DNA of 64,000 bases from Clostridium transplantifaecale. GTDB taxonomy: Bacteria; Bacillota; Clostridia; Lachnospirales; Lachnospiraceae. A program made the position numbers and the translations under genes. The DNA lies in the NCBI RefSeq assembly GCF_900626075.1, contig NZ_UYZY01000001.1, positions 1,116,001 to 1,180,000 of the forward strand, in the 5' to 3' direction. Of this stretch, positions 1 through 8,790 are shown in pieces (within the stretch, counting starts at the first letter, position 1; the number at the start of each line of letters is the position of its first letter). The notes beneath the pieces were generated by a model. The model had not been told where the DNA came from and did no database searches. It saw only the letters and a program-made list of their open reading frames with translations.

Positions 1-447
1 GATCACGCAGAAAACGACCGATGCGATCTTAGTCCATGTTGCCTTCTCTTTAAAAATGAATACCGATGCAAGAATGACGAGCACCGGATAGCTGAAATGA
101 ATCGTGGTAGCGCTGCCGCTTGAGATATAATTGTAAGAAGAAAATAGAAGGATTGGGGTCAATGAAAATCCCAGGCTCAGAATAATAAACTGACCGAGCT
201 GGGACACCGTAAGCCGCATCCCGTAATCGCGCTTTTTAAGCTCTCCCGCAGCCTCCCTCTCTTTTTCACCTTTTGCCTGCTCCCTGAGCGCCAGGATAAA
301 CAATACCGGCAGCGCCAGACTGTAGCGGTACACGACCAGGCTGACCGCGTTGCACCCCTCGGCGTACAGGTATTTTGCAACAATCGGCATACAGCCGAAT
401 ATGATTGCTGAAATGACAGCATAGACAGACCCTTTTAATTCTTTCAT
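1..447 (-). CDS. EamA/DMT-superfamily transporter, 3' part outside window
   Basis: An open frame runs from an ATG at 447 to the window edge without a stop (149 codons), so only the N-terminal half is present. It begins MKELKGSVYAVISAIIFGCM and continues as several hydrophobic helices, with a later stretch reading YNYISSGSATTIHFSYPVLV. This is the pattern of the EamA half of drug/metabolite transporters, which are 10-helix inner-membrane carriers of about 300 residues. A loop of charged residues (KGEKEREAAGELKK) separates two helices. The substrate cannot be told. The gene is upstream-isolated, with about 150 bases to its right. The family assignment rests on helix pattern and the conserved SG.ATTI.F.YP segment. 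Confidence 0.8.
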   Translation of the reverse strand, partial: MKELKGSVYAVISAIIFGCMPIVAKYLYAEGCNAVSLVVYRYSLALPVLFILALREQAKGEKEREAAGELKKRDYGMRLTVSQLGQFIILSLGFSLTPILLFSSYNYISSGSATTIHFSYPVLVILASVFIFKEKATWTKIASVVFCVI

Positions 448-515
448 TCCACACTCTCTCCCCGGTTATTTTCAACTTTTCTTTCTAAAACAGTTACAGA
501 TAGGAAACCGCCAAA

Positions 516-541
516 CCGGCCTGTATCTTCTCACAGGCCTT
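516..541 (-). terminator. possible hairpin after the DUF5717 unit
   Basis: A short inverted repeat (AGGCCTGT and its complement around 517-541) lies just past the stop of the 598-1410 gene. There is no clear run of T on the minus strand, so this is only a weak terminator candidate. Confidence 0.25.
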
Positions 542-597
542 CGGCTGCCTTACCGGTCATCCGTCCGCCGGTTCAGCGGCTCAGCTCCCGGCTCGGG

Positions 598-1410
598 CTA
601 TATCATCTTTCTGTATTCCTGTTTCCATTTGGTCAGCATCTTTCCGGCTCCGGCCATCCGTTTAATTGAATCCCGGTCAAAAAGAGTTTCCACTTCTTTT
701 ACTTTCCCGTCCTCAGAGGCCTCCTTAAGAACCGTCTCAAGCTCTTCCTTCCATCCGTCCTTTTCTTCTTTCGTAATCAGAGCTTCATACCGTTCCTTTA
801 AGGTCAGCTCCGGGTTCAGCAGTGTAAGCTGGTAAATCTTCTTAAGCGTATCCCTGTTCTTCTGGAAATTGTAGGACATATCAAAAGCAGCCATCGCCTT
901 TTCAAACCAGAAAATGCCCGCGTAGGAAGCTCCGATATTGTTCCAGATCTTCGATGTGAATTCATCGCTCAACGACTTGAGCCTCCAGTCGTCCAGGATT
1001 TTCTCATAGTAGAGCACGGCGGTTCCGTACTGTTTCAGCCTGAAATAGAAATCAGCCGTCTCTTTCGTAAATTCCGCGGCGCTCGTCTTTCTGTATGCTG
1101 CAATCTTCTGACGGAATTTGCTTATCTCCCTGGCCGTATAGTAGTAGCATTCCTGAAGAATGATAAAAATCATCTCATCGGGGTCCTCCCCGCTTTTCTT
1201 ATAGGTTTCCAGCTTTCCCGCCAGAAACGCCATATCCAGTTCGGAACGGATAAATGCAATCAGGTTATCGTCGATAAAACCTCCCATGGCCAACAGTGGA
1301 TTATTATAAATGACATAGCAAAGCTCCTGGGAGGATGTGATGTGGATTCCCAGACGATCTATAAAATATGGATGTTTCACCGGCTCATGCCTGCAAAGTA
1401 TCAAGCTCAT
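598..1410 (-). CDS. uncharacterised TPR-like protein of the DUF5716/DUF5717 unit
   Basis: A 270-residue soluble protein that I do not recognise by name. It is helical throughout. A central part around residues 120-200 (FYFRLKQYGTAVLYYEKIL, then WNNIGASYAGIFWFEKAMAAF) has the spacing of tetratricopeptide repeats, which usually serve protein-protein contacts. It has no signal peptide or membrane span, so it is probably cytoplasmic. The start is preceded by AGGAGG and overlaps the stop of the DUF5716 gene by four bases (ATGA), so the two are translationally coupled. It is the last gene of a three-gene unit. The function is unknown. Confidence 0.8.
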   Translation of the reverse strand: MSLILCRHEPVKHPYFIDRLGIHITSSQELCYVIYNNPLLAMGGFIDDNLIAFIRSELDMAFLAGKLETYKKSGEDPDEMIFIILQECYYYTAREISKFRQKIAAYRKTSAAEFTKETADFYFRLKQYGTAVLYYEKILDDWRLKSLSDEFTSKIWNNIGASYAGIFWFEKAMAAFDMSYNFQKNRDTLKKIYQLTLLNPELTLKERYEALITKEEKDGWKEELETVLKEASEDGKVKEVETLFDRDSIKRMAGAGKMLTKWKQEYRKMI

Positions 1411-2630
1411 AATATAACCTCCTGCTTTATCACCGCATCCCCAGCAGGGTAAAGCTCGCCAAACCCCTTATCCTTTATCACGGCCACCATCGTCCGGTCA
1501 CTTGAAAAGCCCAGCGAGAGTTCGATTCTGGTTGTCCTGTCCGGACGCTTCGGGAAATCGGCCAGCTCGATTTTCACCAGCTTCTTCCGTTTGGGATCCA
1601 GCGGGGAAATAGTAAATTCCACCTCCGGCGTCCCCGTGACGATAAAATCTACGGTACTCTTCGCCTCATACCAGTTGTCCCCGGCCGCGGCCAGAACTAA
1701 CTGCCCCTCTTTATCGTGGTTCAGAACCTTTAAAGAGACCGTCGTCTTAAGCCTGCCCTCGCAGATGCAGATAAAGGGATAAGATGTTTTCTCCTGCAGG
1801 TAATCGGCGGCTTTCATCAGCGCTCCCTTGGAAAACAGGCTGTTTTCCACGAAAACTCTTCTGCGGCTGCACACCTGTTTCATAAATTCCGGCGCCCACT
1901 CCGTATTTTCAAATCCCTTTCCAGTCAGTACAATGGCGGAAAACAGCCGCTTCTGAAGAATGCGATCCGCGCAGGAACAGAGAATACGGTCCGCCAGCCT
2001 GGCTCCCGCCGTATTATCCAGCACATCCAGGTGGAATCCTTCCTCCAGATTATCGCAGTCGGCTATTACCTGCATCTGCCGCAGCCCCCTCTGGACCTTC
2101 AGCTCATAGTAACGCAGGCTCTGATCGCTTAAATCAAACATCCCGACCTGGTTGCTCCAGACTTCACGTTTCTGGCTCATGACATAATAGACAAAACTCT
2201 CCGTATGGCTGATCAGGTGCACCCTGTCGCGGGGAATATTCAGATAATCGGCACAGTAAAGAAGACTGTCCATCAGTTTTACCTCAAGGCAGTCCACTGC
2301 AATGACCAGGCTGGCCACATCCTCCTTGCCGGAGGCTTTCTTCGGCAGTTCCAATGCTCGTTCAAGGAACATCTTGAGGAGATAAATCCCCTCATACTTG
2401 ATGCCCCCGATTGTAGCGGTTCCGTCCTTTAGCACCTGTGTCAGAAGCTTATCCTCCATGATCCCGTCACCGACCAGGGTATGGGCGTAAGCTTCCTCCT
2501 CCACATACCATTCGTCGATATTCTTGTTCTTGCACACGACTGTGGGGATTACCCAGGTCTGTTCCGGCTCCATACACGAAATATGTGTGTAGTTATCACA
2601 TAAATCAATTCCTATTACAAGTCCGTCCAT
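1407..2630 (-). CDS. DUF5716 family protein, degenerate Hsp70/actin-like fold
   Basis: A 407-residue protein. The N-terminus VIGIDLCDNYTHIS resembles the phosphate-1 loop of the actin/Hsp70/hexokinase ATPases. A second strand-turn GMFDLSDQSLRYYEL (about residue 165) and IVLTGKGF (about 235) fall where the phosphate-2 and adenosine motifs would lie. The usual acidic and glycine residues are only partly kept, so ATP hydrolysis is uncertain. The last ~100 residues look beta-rich, like an Hsp70 substrate domain. I assign DUF5716 from its pairing with the DUF5717 gene just upstream and from recall of Lachnospiraceae genomes. It overlaps the TPR-like gene by four bases. The protein is probably cytoplasmic. 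Confidence 0.75.
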   Translation of the reverse strand: MDGLVIGIDLCDNYTHISCMEPEQTWVIPTVVCKNKNIDEWYVEEEAYAHTLVGDGIMEDKLLTQVLKDGTATIGGIKYEGIYLLKMFLERALELPKKASGKEDVASLVIAVDCLEVKLMDSLLYCADYLNIPRDRVHLISHTESFVYYVMSQKREVWSNQVGMFDLSDQSLRYYELKVQRGLRQMQVIADCDNLEEGFHLDVLDNTAGARLADRILCSCADRILQKRLFSAIVLTGKGFENTEWAPEFMKQVCSRRRVFVENSLFSKGALMKAADYLQEKTSYPFICICEGRLKTTVSLKVLNHDKEGQLVLAAAGDNWYEAKSTVDFIVTGTPEVEFTISPLDPKRKKLVKIELADFPKRPDRTTRIELSLGFSSDRTMVAVIKDKGFGELYPAGDAVIKQEVIL

Positions 2631-2706
2631 TCTCTAAAAGTCCTTTCAAGGTCACTTACATTCCTGTTCACCGACTGCCCCAAAACGCAGTGTTCAGAAC
2701 AGCCGC

Positions 2707-5700
2707 TCACTGTAATGTGAACAGCGCTGCAACCGCCGCATCCTTCTTTAAATATTCTTCCATCTGTTCTCTCAGGGCCGCCTCGTTCTTCAGTTCCAGG
2801 GAAAGACTTATCTCATTCAGGCAGGCAAAACGGTTGCCCGGCGTTCTGGTCGTCACCTCCCGGCAGGAAATGCTCCCCTCCGCCACTTTCTTCCTCTCTC
2901 CGTTCTCATCCTCCAGAATCTGATATTCCATAATCTCGCCCTCAAACAGAACCTTCTCCCGGATATAAATCCCCTTATACACAGGCCGCATGTCCTCGTA
3001 ATGGTATTCCTCCTCTTCCGGAAGAATCCGAAGGCGCAGATACGGCTTTTTCTCCTTATTACCATGATATTCGATGATTTCCTTATCCAGAATATTACCC
3101 GGTATCATAATGAACTTTGCCAAATCCTTAAAGTAGGTAAAAATCATGCCCGCCTCAATCAGGACATCCACAACCGACTGGCACAGCTCCCTCTGCTCAT
3201 CCAAAAGCACAGGAAGAGTGGAATAATATTTGGTAAGCGCCAGCAGATAGATATCCGGCACCTTGTCTTTCTCCACACTGTTGTTGACAGCCGCTTCCAG
3301 ATAGGCGAATACCTTGTCCTCGGTCGTCCTGTCATAGAGGAAATACTCCACGCTCTTTACGGTAAAGTACGCTTTTACCACATTTTCACTCGTCTTCTTC
3401 CTGGATGCATACAGTTCAAAGACGCGGTCCATCTTTTCCGTGCTGCCTGTAAACAGCATCTGCGCCACAAGACGCTCCTCCAAATCGTATGTCTCCACAT
3501 GTTCCTTGATTCCCTGCATCAAAATCCGGTACATCTGATCCACGGTTCCGTTGAAGTGCTCACACAGGTAATCGAGAATAACGCTGTCGCTCTTCTCTTC
3601 CAGGAACACCTGATAAGCCAGGTGAAGCAGCCTGTCGTCCTCATCGAAGAGGTTTTGGAGCACCATCTTTGTGCACAGCTTCAGAAGGCGGTTTACCTGG
3701 ATGCCCTCCGTGCCGTAGCGGCAGATCATCTCATACGCTTCCGAATAATAATTCTGTCTGATCAGCGTCTCGCAGACGCCGCTTCTCTCCTGCCTGGTCA
3801 GAGAATCCTTGTCCAGGCACAGCAGATAAGCCACATTGTTATTCCTCGTGCCGTCCTCGCTCTCATCCACCATCTTTTTGTAATACTTTACAATCGAAGA
3901 CATGATGCGGGAACGGAACAGCGGGTGTAGCTTCATCTTCTGATCCGCCAGCTCTAAAAGAGCCGCGTTGTCCTCGCTCAGCTCTTCTTTCTCCATAGCC
4001 TCATAGCAGGCATTGACGAACAGAACCGGGTGATCGGGATAAACCTCAAAGCAGCATTCCAAAAGCTCATCTACATCCTCCATGGCCGGTGCCTTGTCAT
4101 AGCGGATATTCAGATACCTGTTCCCGTAGGCGTCCTGGAACAGAATAATGTCCCGCTCTGAGAAAAGGGGCACATAGGCCACTCCATCATGGAGCGGATA
4201 GGCATCCTCCGTCATCAGTTCCTCATGGCGCACCACCACGTAACGCATTGCCGCGTCACGGCAGCTGATCCGGTTCGACTTAAGAACCACCGGCAGGGAT
4301 TTGGCCATCTGGGCATCAATCAGTTCCTTATAGATCATATGCTTGTAAATGACCGCCAGGCGGCTGCCTATTCTCCCGGCAAAAAGCTGCTCCAGAGCAA
4401 ACTGTTCAATCGCCCTCTCATAGAGACGATAGATATCGGAATCACGTTTTGTGTAGCTCAGGATATTTCTGTAGAGCACGGAACGGCTGTTCGCATCCAG
4501 CTCCGTGGCATACGAAAAATACAGAAGCACTTCCCTGGGCAGAAGTTTCCCGTAGTCCCCCGGCAGGGAATAGAGAAAATATTCGTACAGCCTGGTCAGG
4601 CTGATTCCCGCCTTGATGGATTTGTCATACCATTCAAAGTAACGGTTTCCACGGCAGTTGCCCTTTATCATCATGGCGCATACGGAAGAAAGAATCTCCT
4701 GCTCCGGATATTTCTCATATAATATGCAGAGCAGTTTCAGATATAGCTCCTTGAATCCCTTGGCGCTGTTCAGGGCCCTCGCGGCCGCCAGAGCCAGTTC
4801 GCGGCTCATCATCCCCCGCTTTGCGCCAAAATAAAGGGCATGAAGTTCAAAACGGGCCATATTTCTTAAAAATCCCGGTTCCTTTTCAAGCAGCTTCAGG
4901 CACTCCACATACAAAAACGGGCTGTGACAGCCGTCCTTGAACTCCTGCTCCATGCTGATAAGGACCGTCACCGGATTTTCAAATAACTCCTCATTCACTT
5001 TCAGTAACATCAGATAGAGCATAAAGTCATTATGCCCCCGCTCCTCATCAGAACAGTATTTCTGAAGCAGACGGATCAGAGAATCTTTCTGTTCGTGGTC
5101 ATTCCAGATCTTCACCTGGAGATACTGGTAAAGACAGTAAAGCTCCTTCTGCTCCAGCCGCTTTGCCAGAACCCTGTCCCTGACCTCGTCAAGAATCAGA
5201 CATGCCTTATCCTGACGTCCGGTCAGAACGTAGATTTCCGCCTGTAAAAGAGGCAGAAGCAGATTCTCACTCGTCATCTTCATCAGATCCAGCTCTTTCT
5301 GCATCTGGTTGAGAATCAATGCATCTTCATACATACCGCTCTCGTACTCCAGGCGCAGCCCCAGGTATTCCTTCATCTCCTCCCGGAATGCGGCGCGCTC
5401 CGCGTCGGCTGATTTGCCGCTCAGGGTAGCTTCCACCGGAATCTTTGTAATGCCCCTGGCCGTCTTGATCAGAACGGCGCCGTAATTTCTTCCCATATGA
5501 AGACGCTCGGAAAGAATGGTAAACGGCAGCCTGAGGGTCCCGTCCTTAAAATCGGCCTGGGTTGCGCTCTTCTTCGGCAGGTGGATAAAGTCTCCGTCCA
5601 CCGAGGCCTCCAGGTAAATATATCCCCATGTGTCATTTCTTATCGTAATAGAATCTTCCAGGAGCCTGCCCGGATTATCATATATCTTCTTTCCGTCCTC

Positions 5701-6291
5701 GATCATCAGACGGATTGGATTCTTGACGCCCAGGGCAACCAGAAATTCTTCCATGAAATTCTGTCTGCTCCCGTGGCCTTTAAGTCCATCGTAAATAGCC
5801 CTTGTATGCATGTCCTGCATAAAGGGCGCTTCTATAAAATCCTGGTACTCTAAAAGGCGCAGAGCCGTATCCATATCATGCTCCGCGACTTCTAGAAAGT
5901 CTTTTGCCGTATTCAGGTTCCCGAGTATTCTGCCCGATGAGGCGAGATCTACGTGGAACAGATAAGGGATTTCCTTCTCCCCGCAGTTCGTTACAAGATA
6001 AAAGGAACCGTCTATCTCATCTCCCGCGGATAAAAAAGAGGTATCCACTTCATAGACTATATGATTCCGGAGTCCTCCAAACGTATTATTGTCATTTGGA
6101 ATGCGCACGCGGATACTGGAAGAATAGACAAACCCTTTTACATTCAGGCCATTCTCGCTGCCGATAAAAATCTCCCTCTTCACGGTCGTGCCGACCCGTA
6201 CGGTTTCCTCAATTACATCCGGCGTCCATATTATCTTCGGAAGTTCCGAATCGATAATTCCCTTCGCCAGACGGTTAATCCTTTCTTTCAT
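2707..6291 (-). CDS. DUF5717 family giant helical protein
   Basis: A 1194-residue protein. The first ~290 residues are beta-rich (for example FIGSENGLNVKGFVYSSSIR), and the following ~700 residues are almost wholly helical with irregular repeats, as in a long solenoid scaffold. A beta-rich end follows (YLRLRILPEEEEYHYEDMRP). There is no signal peptide or membrane helix. It is first in a unit with the DUF5716 and TPR-like genes (76 bases to the next start), all on the minus strand. The size and architecture fit the DUF5717 proteins of Lachnospiraceae. A chaperone-like or scaffolding machine is suggested only by the Hsp70-like partner and the solenoid; no function has been shown that I know of. 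Confidence 0.8.
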   Translation of the reverse strand: MKERINRLAKGIIDSELPKIIWTPDVIEETVRVGTTVKREIFIGSENGLNVKGFVYSSSIRVRIPNDNNTFGGLRNHIVYEVDTSFLSAGDEIDGSFYLVTNCGEKEIPYLFHVDLASSGRILGNLNTAKDFLEVAEHDMDTALRLLEYQDFIEAPFMQDMHTRAIYDGLKGHGSRQNFMEEFLVALGVKNPIRLMIEDGKKIYDNPGRLLEDSITIRNDTWGYIYLEASVDGDFIHLPKKSATQADFKDGTLRLPFTILSERLHMGRNYGAVLIKTARGITKIPVEATLSGKSADAERAAFREEMKEYLGLRLEYESGMYEDALILNQMQKELDLMKMTSENLLLPLLQAEIYVLTGRQDKACLILDEVRDRVLAKRLEQKELYCLYQYLQVKIWNDHEQKDSLIRLLQKYCSDEERGHNDFMLYLMLLKVNEELFENPVTVLISMEQEFKDGCHSPFLYVECLKLLEKEPGFLRNMARFELHALYFGAKRGMMSRELALAAARALNSAKGFKELYLKLLCILYEKYPEQEILSSVCAMMIKGNCRGNRYFEWYDKSIKAGISLTRLYEYFLYSLPGDYGKLLPREVLLYFSYATELDANSRSVLYRNILSYTKRDSDIYRLYERAIEQFALEQLFAGRIGSRLAVIYKHMIYKELIDAQMAKSLPVVLKSNRISCRDAAMRYVVVRHEELMTEDAYPLHDGVAYVPLFSERDIILFQDAYGNRYLNIRYDKAPAMEDVDELLECCFEVYPDHPVLFVNACYEAMEKEELSEDNAALLELADQKMKLHPLFRSRIMSSIVKYYKKMVDESEDGTRNNNVAYLLCLDKDSLTRQERSGVCETLIRQNYYSEAYEMICRYGTEGIQVNRLLKLCTKMVLQNLFDEDDRLLHLAYQVFLEEKSDSVILDYLCEHFNGTVDQMYRILMQGIKEHVETYDLEERLVAQMLFTGSTEKMDRVFELYASRKKTSENVVKAYFTVKSVEYFLYDRTTEDKVFAYLEAAVNNSVEKDKVPDIYLLALTKYYSTLPVLLDEQRELCQSVVDVLIEAGMIFTYFKDLAKFIMIPGNILDKEIIEYHGNKEKKPYLRLRILPEEEEYHYEDMRPVYKGIYIREKVLFEGEIMEYQILEDENGERKKVAEGSISCREVTTRTPGNRFACLNEISLSLELKNEAALREQMEEYLKKDAAVAALFTLQ

Positions 6292-6405
6292 ATCTTACCA
6301 CCTGCTGTCGCTCTCGTTGGTAATTATTCTATCATACTTTGTCCGCAATTACACTACATAAATCGACTTTTTGTCACTTAATTCGGTAATTCATTTTTTA
6401 TGTCC

Positions 6406-6434
6406 TTGATTTAAGAATGTAAAATTGCTATGAT
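6406..6434 (+). promoter_or_regulatory. sigma-A type promoter of the malic enzyme gene
   Basis: TTGATT at 6406-6411 and TATGAT at 6429-6434 are separated by exactly 17 bases, about 120 bases before the malic enzyme start. The rest of the 6292-6555 gap shows no gene. Confidence 0.65.
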
Positions 6435-6555
6435 AGGAACATGAGAATTTGCGGCCGCTCTTTTGCCTCTGTACCGGCATTGCCGGACCTGGTTTGAGTG
6501 GTTTTGCAAATATTGTGTTACATAGAAAGTAATTCTATTTCTGGAGGAAAGCATA

Positions 6556-7704
6556 ATGACAAACAGTGAGAAAGCGTTAAAGCTTCATGAGGAGTGGAAC
6601 GGCAAGATAGACACCGTTTCCAAAGCACAGGTAAAGTCCAGGGAGGATCTGGCGCTCGCTTATACGCCGGGCGTAGCCGAGCCGTGTAAGGTGATCGCAG
6701 AAGATCCGGAGGCCGCCTACAAGTACACCATCAAAGCCAATACCGTGGCCGTTGTATCCGACGGAAGCGCCGTTTTAGGCCTCGGCAACATCGGTCCCCT
6801 GGCCGCCATGCCGGTTATGGAGGGCAAGGCCGTCCTGTTCAAGGAGTTCGGCGGCATCAATGCATTTCCAATCTGTCTGGACACCCAGGATACGGAAGAG
6901 ATTATTGAGACCGTAGTCCGTATCGCTCCCGCTTTCGGCGGCATCAACCTGGAAGATATCTCCGCTCCCCGCTGTTTTGAGATCGAAGAACGTTTAAAGA
7001 AGCTCCTTAATATCCCCGTATTCCACGATGACCAGCACGGGACCGCCATCGTCGTACTGGCCGGCATTATCAACGCCCTCAAGGTAACGGGAAAGAAGAA
7101 AGAGGACTGCCGCGTCGTAGTCAACGGTGCTGGAAGCGCGGGTATTGCCATCACAAAACTTCTCCTGACCTACGGCTTCCTCCATGTCACCCTCTGTGAC
7201 AGAGTCGGAATCCTTACTAAGGGAATGGAAGGCCTCAACTGGATGCAGGAAAAGATGATGGATGTCACCAATCTTGAACAAAAGACCGGGTCCCTCGCCG
7301 ATGCGTTAAAAGACGCCGATATTTTTGTTGGAGTCTCCGCTCCCGGCATTGTGACCGCCGAGATGGTTTCCGCCATGAACAGCGACGCTATCCTCTTTGC
7401 AATGGCAAATCCCGTTCCGGAGATTATGCCCGACATTGCAAAAGCAGCCGGCGCCAGAGTGGTCGGCACGGGACGTTCCGATTTCCCCAACCAGGTCAAC
7501 AATGTCCTGATTTTCCCCGGCATCTTTAAGGGGGCTCTGGAGGGACGCGCCACCGCTATCACGGAAGAGATGAAGCTGGCGGCCGCCACCGCTATTGCCG
7601 GACTTGTGGATGACAGCGAACTGAACGATGAAAATATTCTGCCCGCCGCATTTGACCCGAGAGTGGCCGATGTGGTCAGCAAAGCCGTTAAACAACATAT
7701 CTGA
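6556..7704 (+). CDS. NAD(P)-dependent malic enzyme (oxaloacetate-decarboxylating)
   Basis: A 382-residue protein that converts malate to pyruvate and CO2 with reduction of NAD(P). The N-terminal malic domain has LALAYTPGVAEPCKVI (about residues 31-46) and FHDDQHGTAIVVLAG, which carries the metal- and substrate-binding aspartates. The NAD-binding Rossmann loop is VVNGAGSAGIAI. The length matches the short bacterial form, without a phosphotransacetylase extension. A TGGAGGAAAG ribosome site precedes the ATG. It is followed after 34 bases by the DUF4364 gene in the same direction, so the two may be cotranscribed. Role: cytoplasmic carbon metabolism linking C4 acids to pyruvate. Confidence 0.96.
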   Translation: MTNSEKALKLHEEWNGKIDTVSKAQVKSREDLALAYTPGVAEPCKVIAEDPEAAYKYTIKANTVAVVSDGSAVLGLGNIGPLAAMPVMEGKAVLFKEFGGINAFPICLDTQDTEEIIETVVRIAPAFGGINLEDISAPRCFEIEERLKKLLNIPVFHDDQHGTAIVVLAGIINALKVTGKKKEDCRVVVNGAGSAGIAITKLLLTYGFLHVTLCDRVGILTKGMEGLNWMQEKMMDVTNLEQKTGSLADALKDADIFVGVSAPGIVTAEMVSAMNSDAILFAMANPVPEIMPDIAKAAGARVVGTGRSDFPNQVNNVLIFPGIFKGALEGRATAITEEMKLAAATAIAGLVDDSELNDENILPAAFDPRVADVVSKAVKQHI

Positions 7705-7738
7705 AGGTACAAGTATGCTATCATAAAGGAGTCTTTCC

Positions 7739-8281
7739 ATGCTGTCTGAACCGATGACCTTATACAAACTGATGAACCTGTATATGCTGAAACAGGTAAA
7801 TTTCCCGCTGACGAACGCGCAGCTGTCCAACTTTTTCCTGGACCGTGAGTACACGACGTATTTCACGCTTCAGCAGGCCCTCAATGAACTTCTCGAAGCT
7901 GGGCTTATCAAGATGGAAACGCTGCACAACAGCACCAGATACGAGATCACCAGAGAAGGTGAGGAAACCCTGGAATTTTTCGGGAAAAAGATATCTCCCG
8001 CCATCGTGGAGGATATGGATGAATATTTAAAGGAGAACCGCTTCCGCATGCGCAACGAAGTGGGACTGGTTTCCGATTTTTATAAATCCACCAATCAGGA
8101 TTATATCGTTCATTGTGAAGTCCGGGAGGGTAAGAATGTCCTGGTCAATATCGACGTCTCCGTTCCCGATAAGGAACAGGCCGAGATTATGTGCAGCCAT
8201 TGGAAAGACAGAAGCCAGGAAATATATGCTTATATTATGAAATCCCTGATGAGTGATAAATCTTCGGGAAAAGGAAAATAA
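7739..8281 (+). CDS. DUF4364 family protein
   Basis: A 180-residue cytoplasmic protein. Residues 1-90 look like a winged helix (LYKLMNLYMLKQVNFPLTNAQLSNFFLD, then ALNELLEAGLIKMETLHNSTRYEIT with a typical wing), and the C-terminal half is mixed alpha/beta. It fits the DUF4364 family common in Clostridia, often near other housekeeping genes. A PadR-like DNA-binding role is an inference from the fold. Its ribosome site is AAGGAG. A hairpin at 8297-8356 follows the stop. Confidence 0.82.
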   Translation: MLSEPMTLYKLMNLYMLKQVNFPLTNAQLSNFFLDREYTTYFTLQQALNELLEAGLIKMETLHNSTRYEITREGEETLEFFGKKISPAIVEDMDEYLKENRFRMRNEVGLVSDFYKSTNQDYIVHCEVREGKNVLVNIDVSVPDKEQAEIMCSHWKDRSQEIYAYIMKSLMSDKSSGKGK

Positions 8282-8296
8282 CCGTAACACGAAATA

Positions 8297-8356
8297 ACGG
8301 CTATGCATGGAACAGGGGAACGAAATTCCGGTTTCGTGCATAGCCGCCGGGCTTTT
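8297..8356 (+). terminator. hairpin terminator after the DUF4364 gene
   Basis: CGGCTATGCA at the left and TGCATAGCCG at the right pair perfectly around a ~30-base loop that itself contains a small inverted repeat. GGGCTTTT follows on the plus strand. Confidence 0.55.
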
Positions 8357-8481
8357 AAGGAACCCTGTTTTTATATGGAAGTTCCCAGATATACGGAAAC
8401 TCGCAGATTACGGACTGATGCGGTTTTAATTCGGGTAAAATGCACGGAGGTTGCTTTTTACCATACAGAGGAGGGAATACG

Positions 8482-8790
8482 ATGCGTTCGCAGAATTCTT
8501 CGATTGCGCCGGTACGCGCGGTGCAGAACTTGAAACAAAACATGGACCGGGATATCAGACAGATCCGGAGAAAGTACACGTTTCTCAAAATCAAGTGGAC
8601 TCTTCTCTTTGTGCTGCCAATCCTTCTGATCGTCATCGCTTACCAGGTGGCAAAACAGTTTTTACGTATCAAAATCCGTGAGGTCGGCCGGAAAGCATCA
8701 AACGCGCTTCCCTATAAGGAATGCTCCGGGGCCGCGGCCTCCATGCCGGACAGCGGCGATAAAAAGATTGAGGCGGAAACCAAGCTATGA
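8482..8790 (+). CDS. small single-span membrane protein
   Basis: A 102-residue protein. The start chosen is the ATG at 8482, which has GAGGAGGG eight bases upstream; an in-frame ATG at 8440 has no such site. A basic coiled N-terminus (AVQNLKQNMDRDIRQIRRKY) precedes one hydrophobic segment (WTLLFVLPILLIVIAYQVA, about residues 39-57), and the rest is polar. It overlaps the acyltransferase gene by four bases (ATGA), so the two are coupled. I do not recognise the family. A partner or anchor for the acyltransferase is only a guess from the coupling. Confidence 0.65.
   Translation: MRSQNSSIAPVRAVQNLKQNMDRDIRQIRRKYTFLKIKWTLLFVLPILLIVIAYQVAKQFLRIKIREVGRKASNALPYKECSGAAASMPDSGDKKIEAETKL

Noticed and set aside
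3001-3930. 309-codon plus-strand frame inside the DUF5717 gene
   Set aside because: It is antisense to a long well-supported gene; the composition is that of a complementary frame (many His, Gln, Leu).
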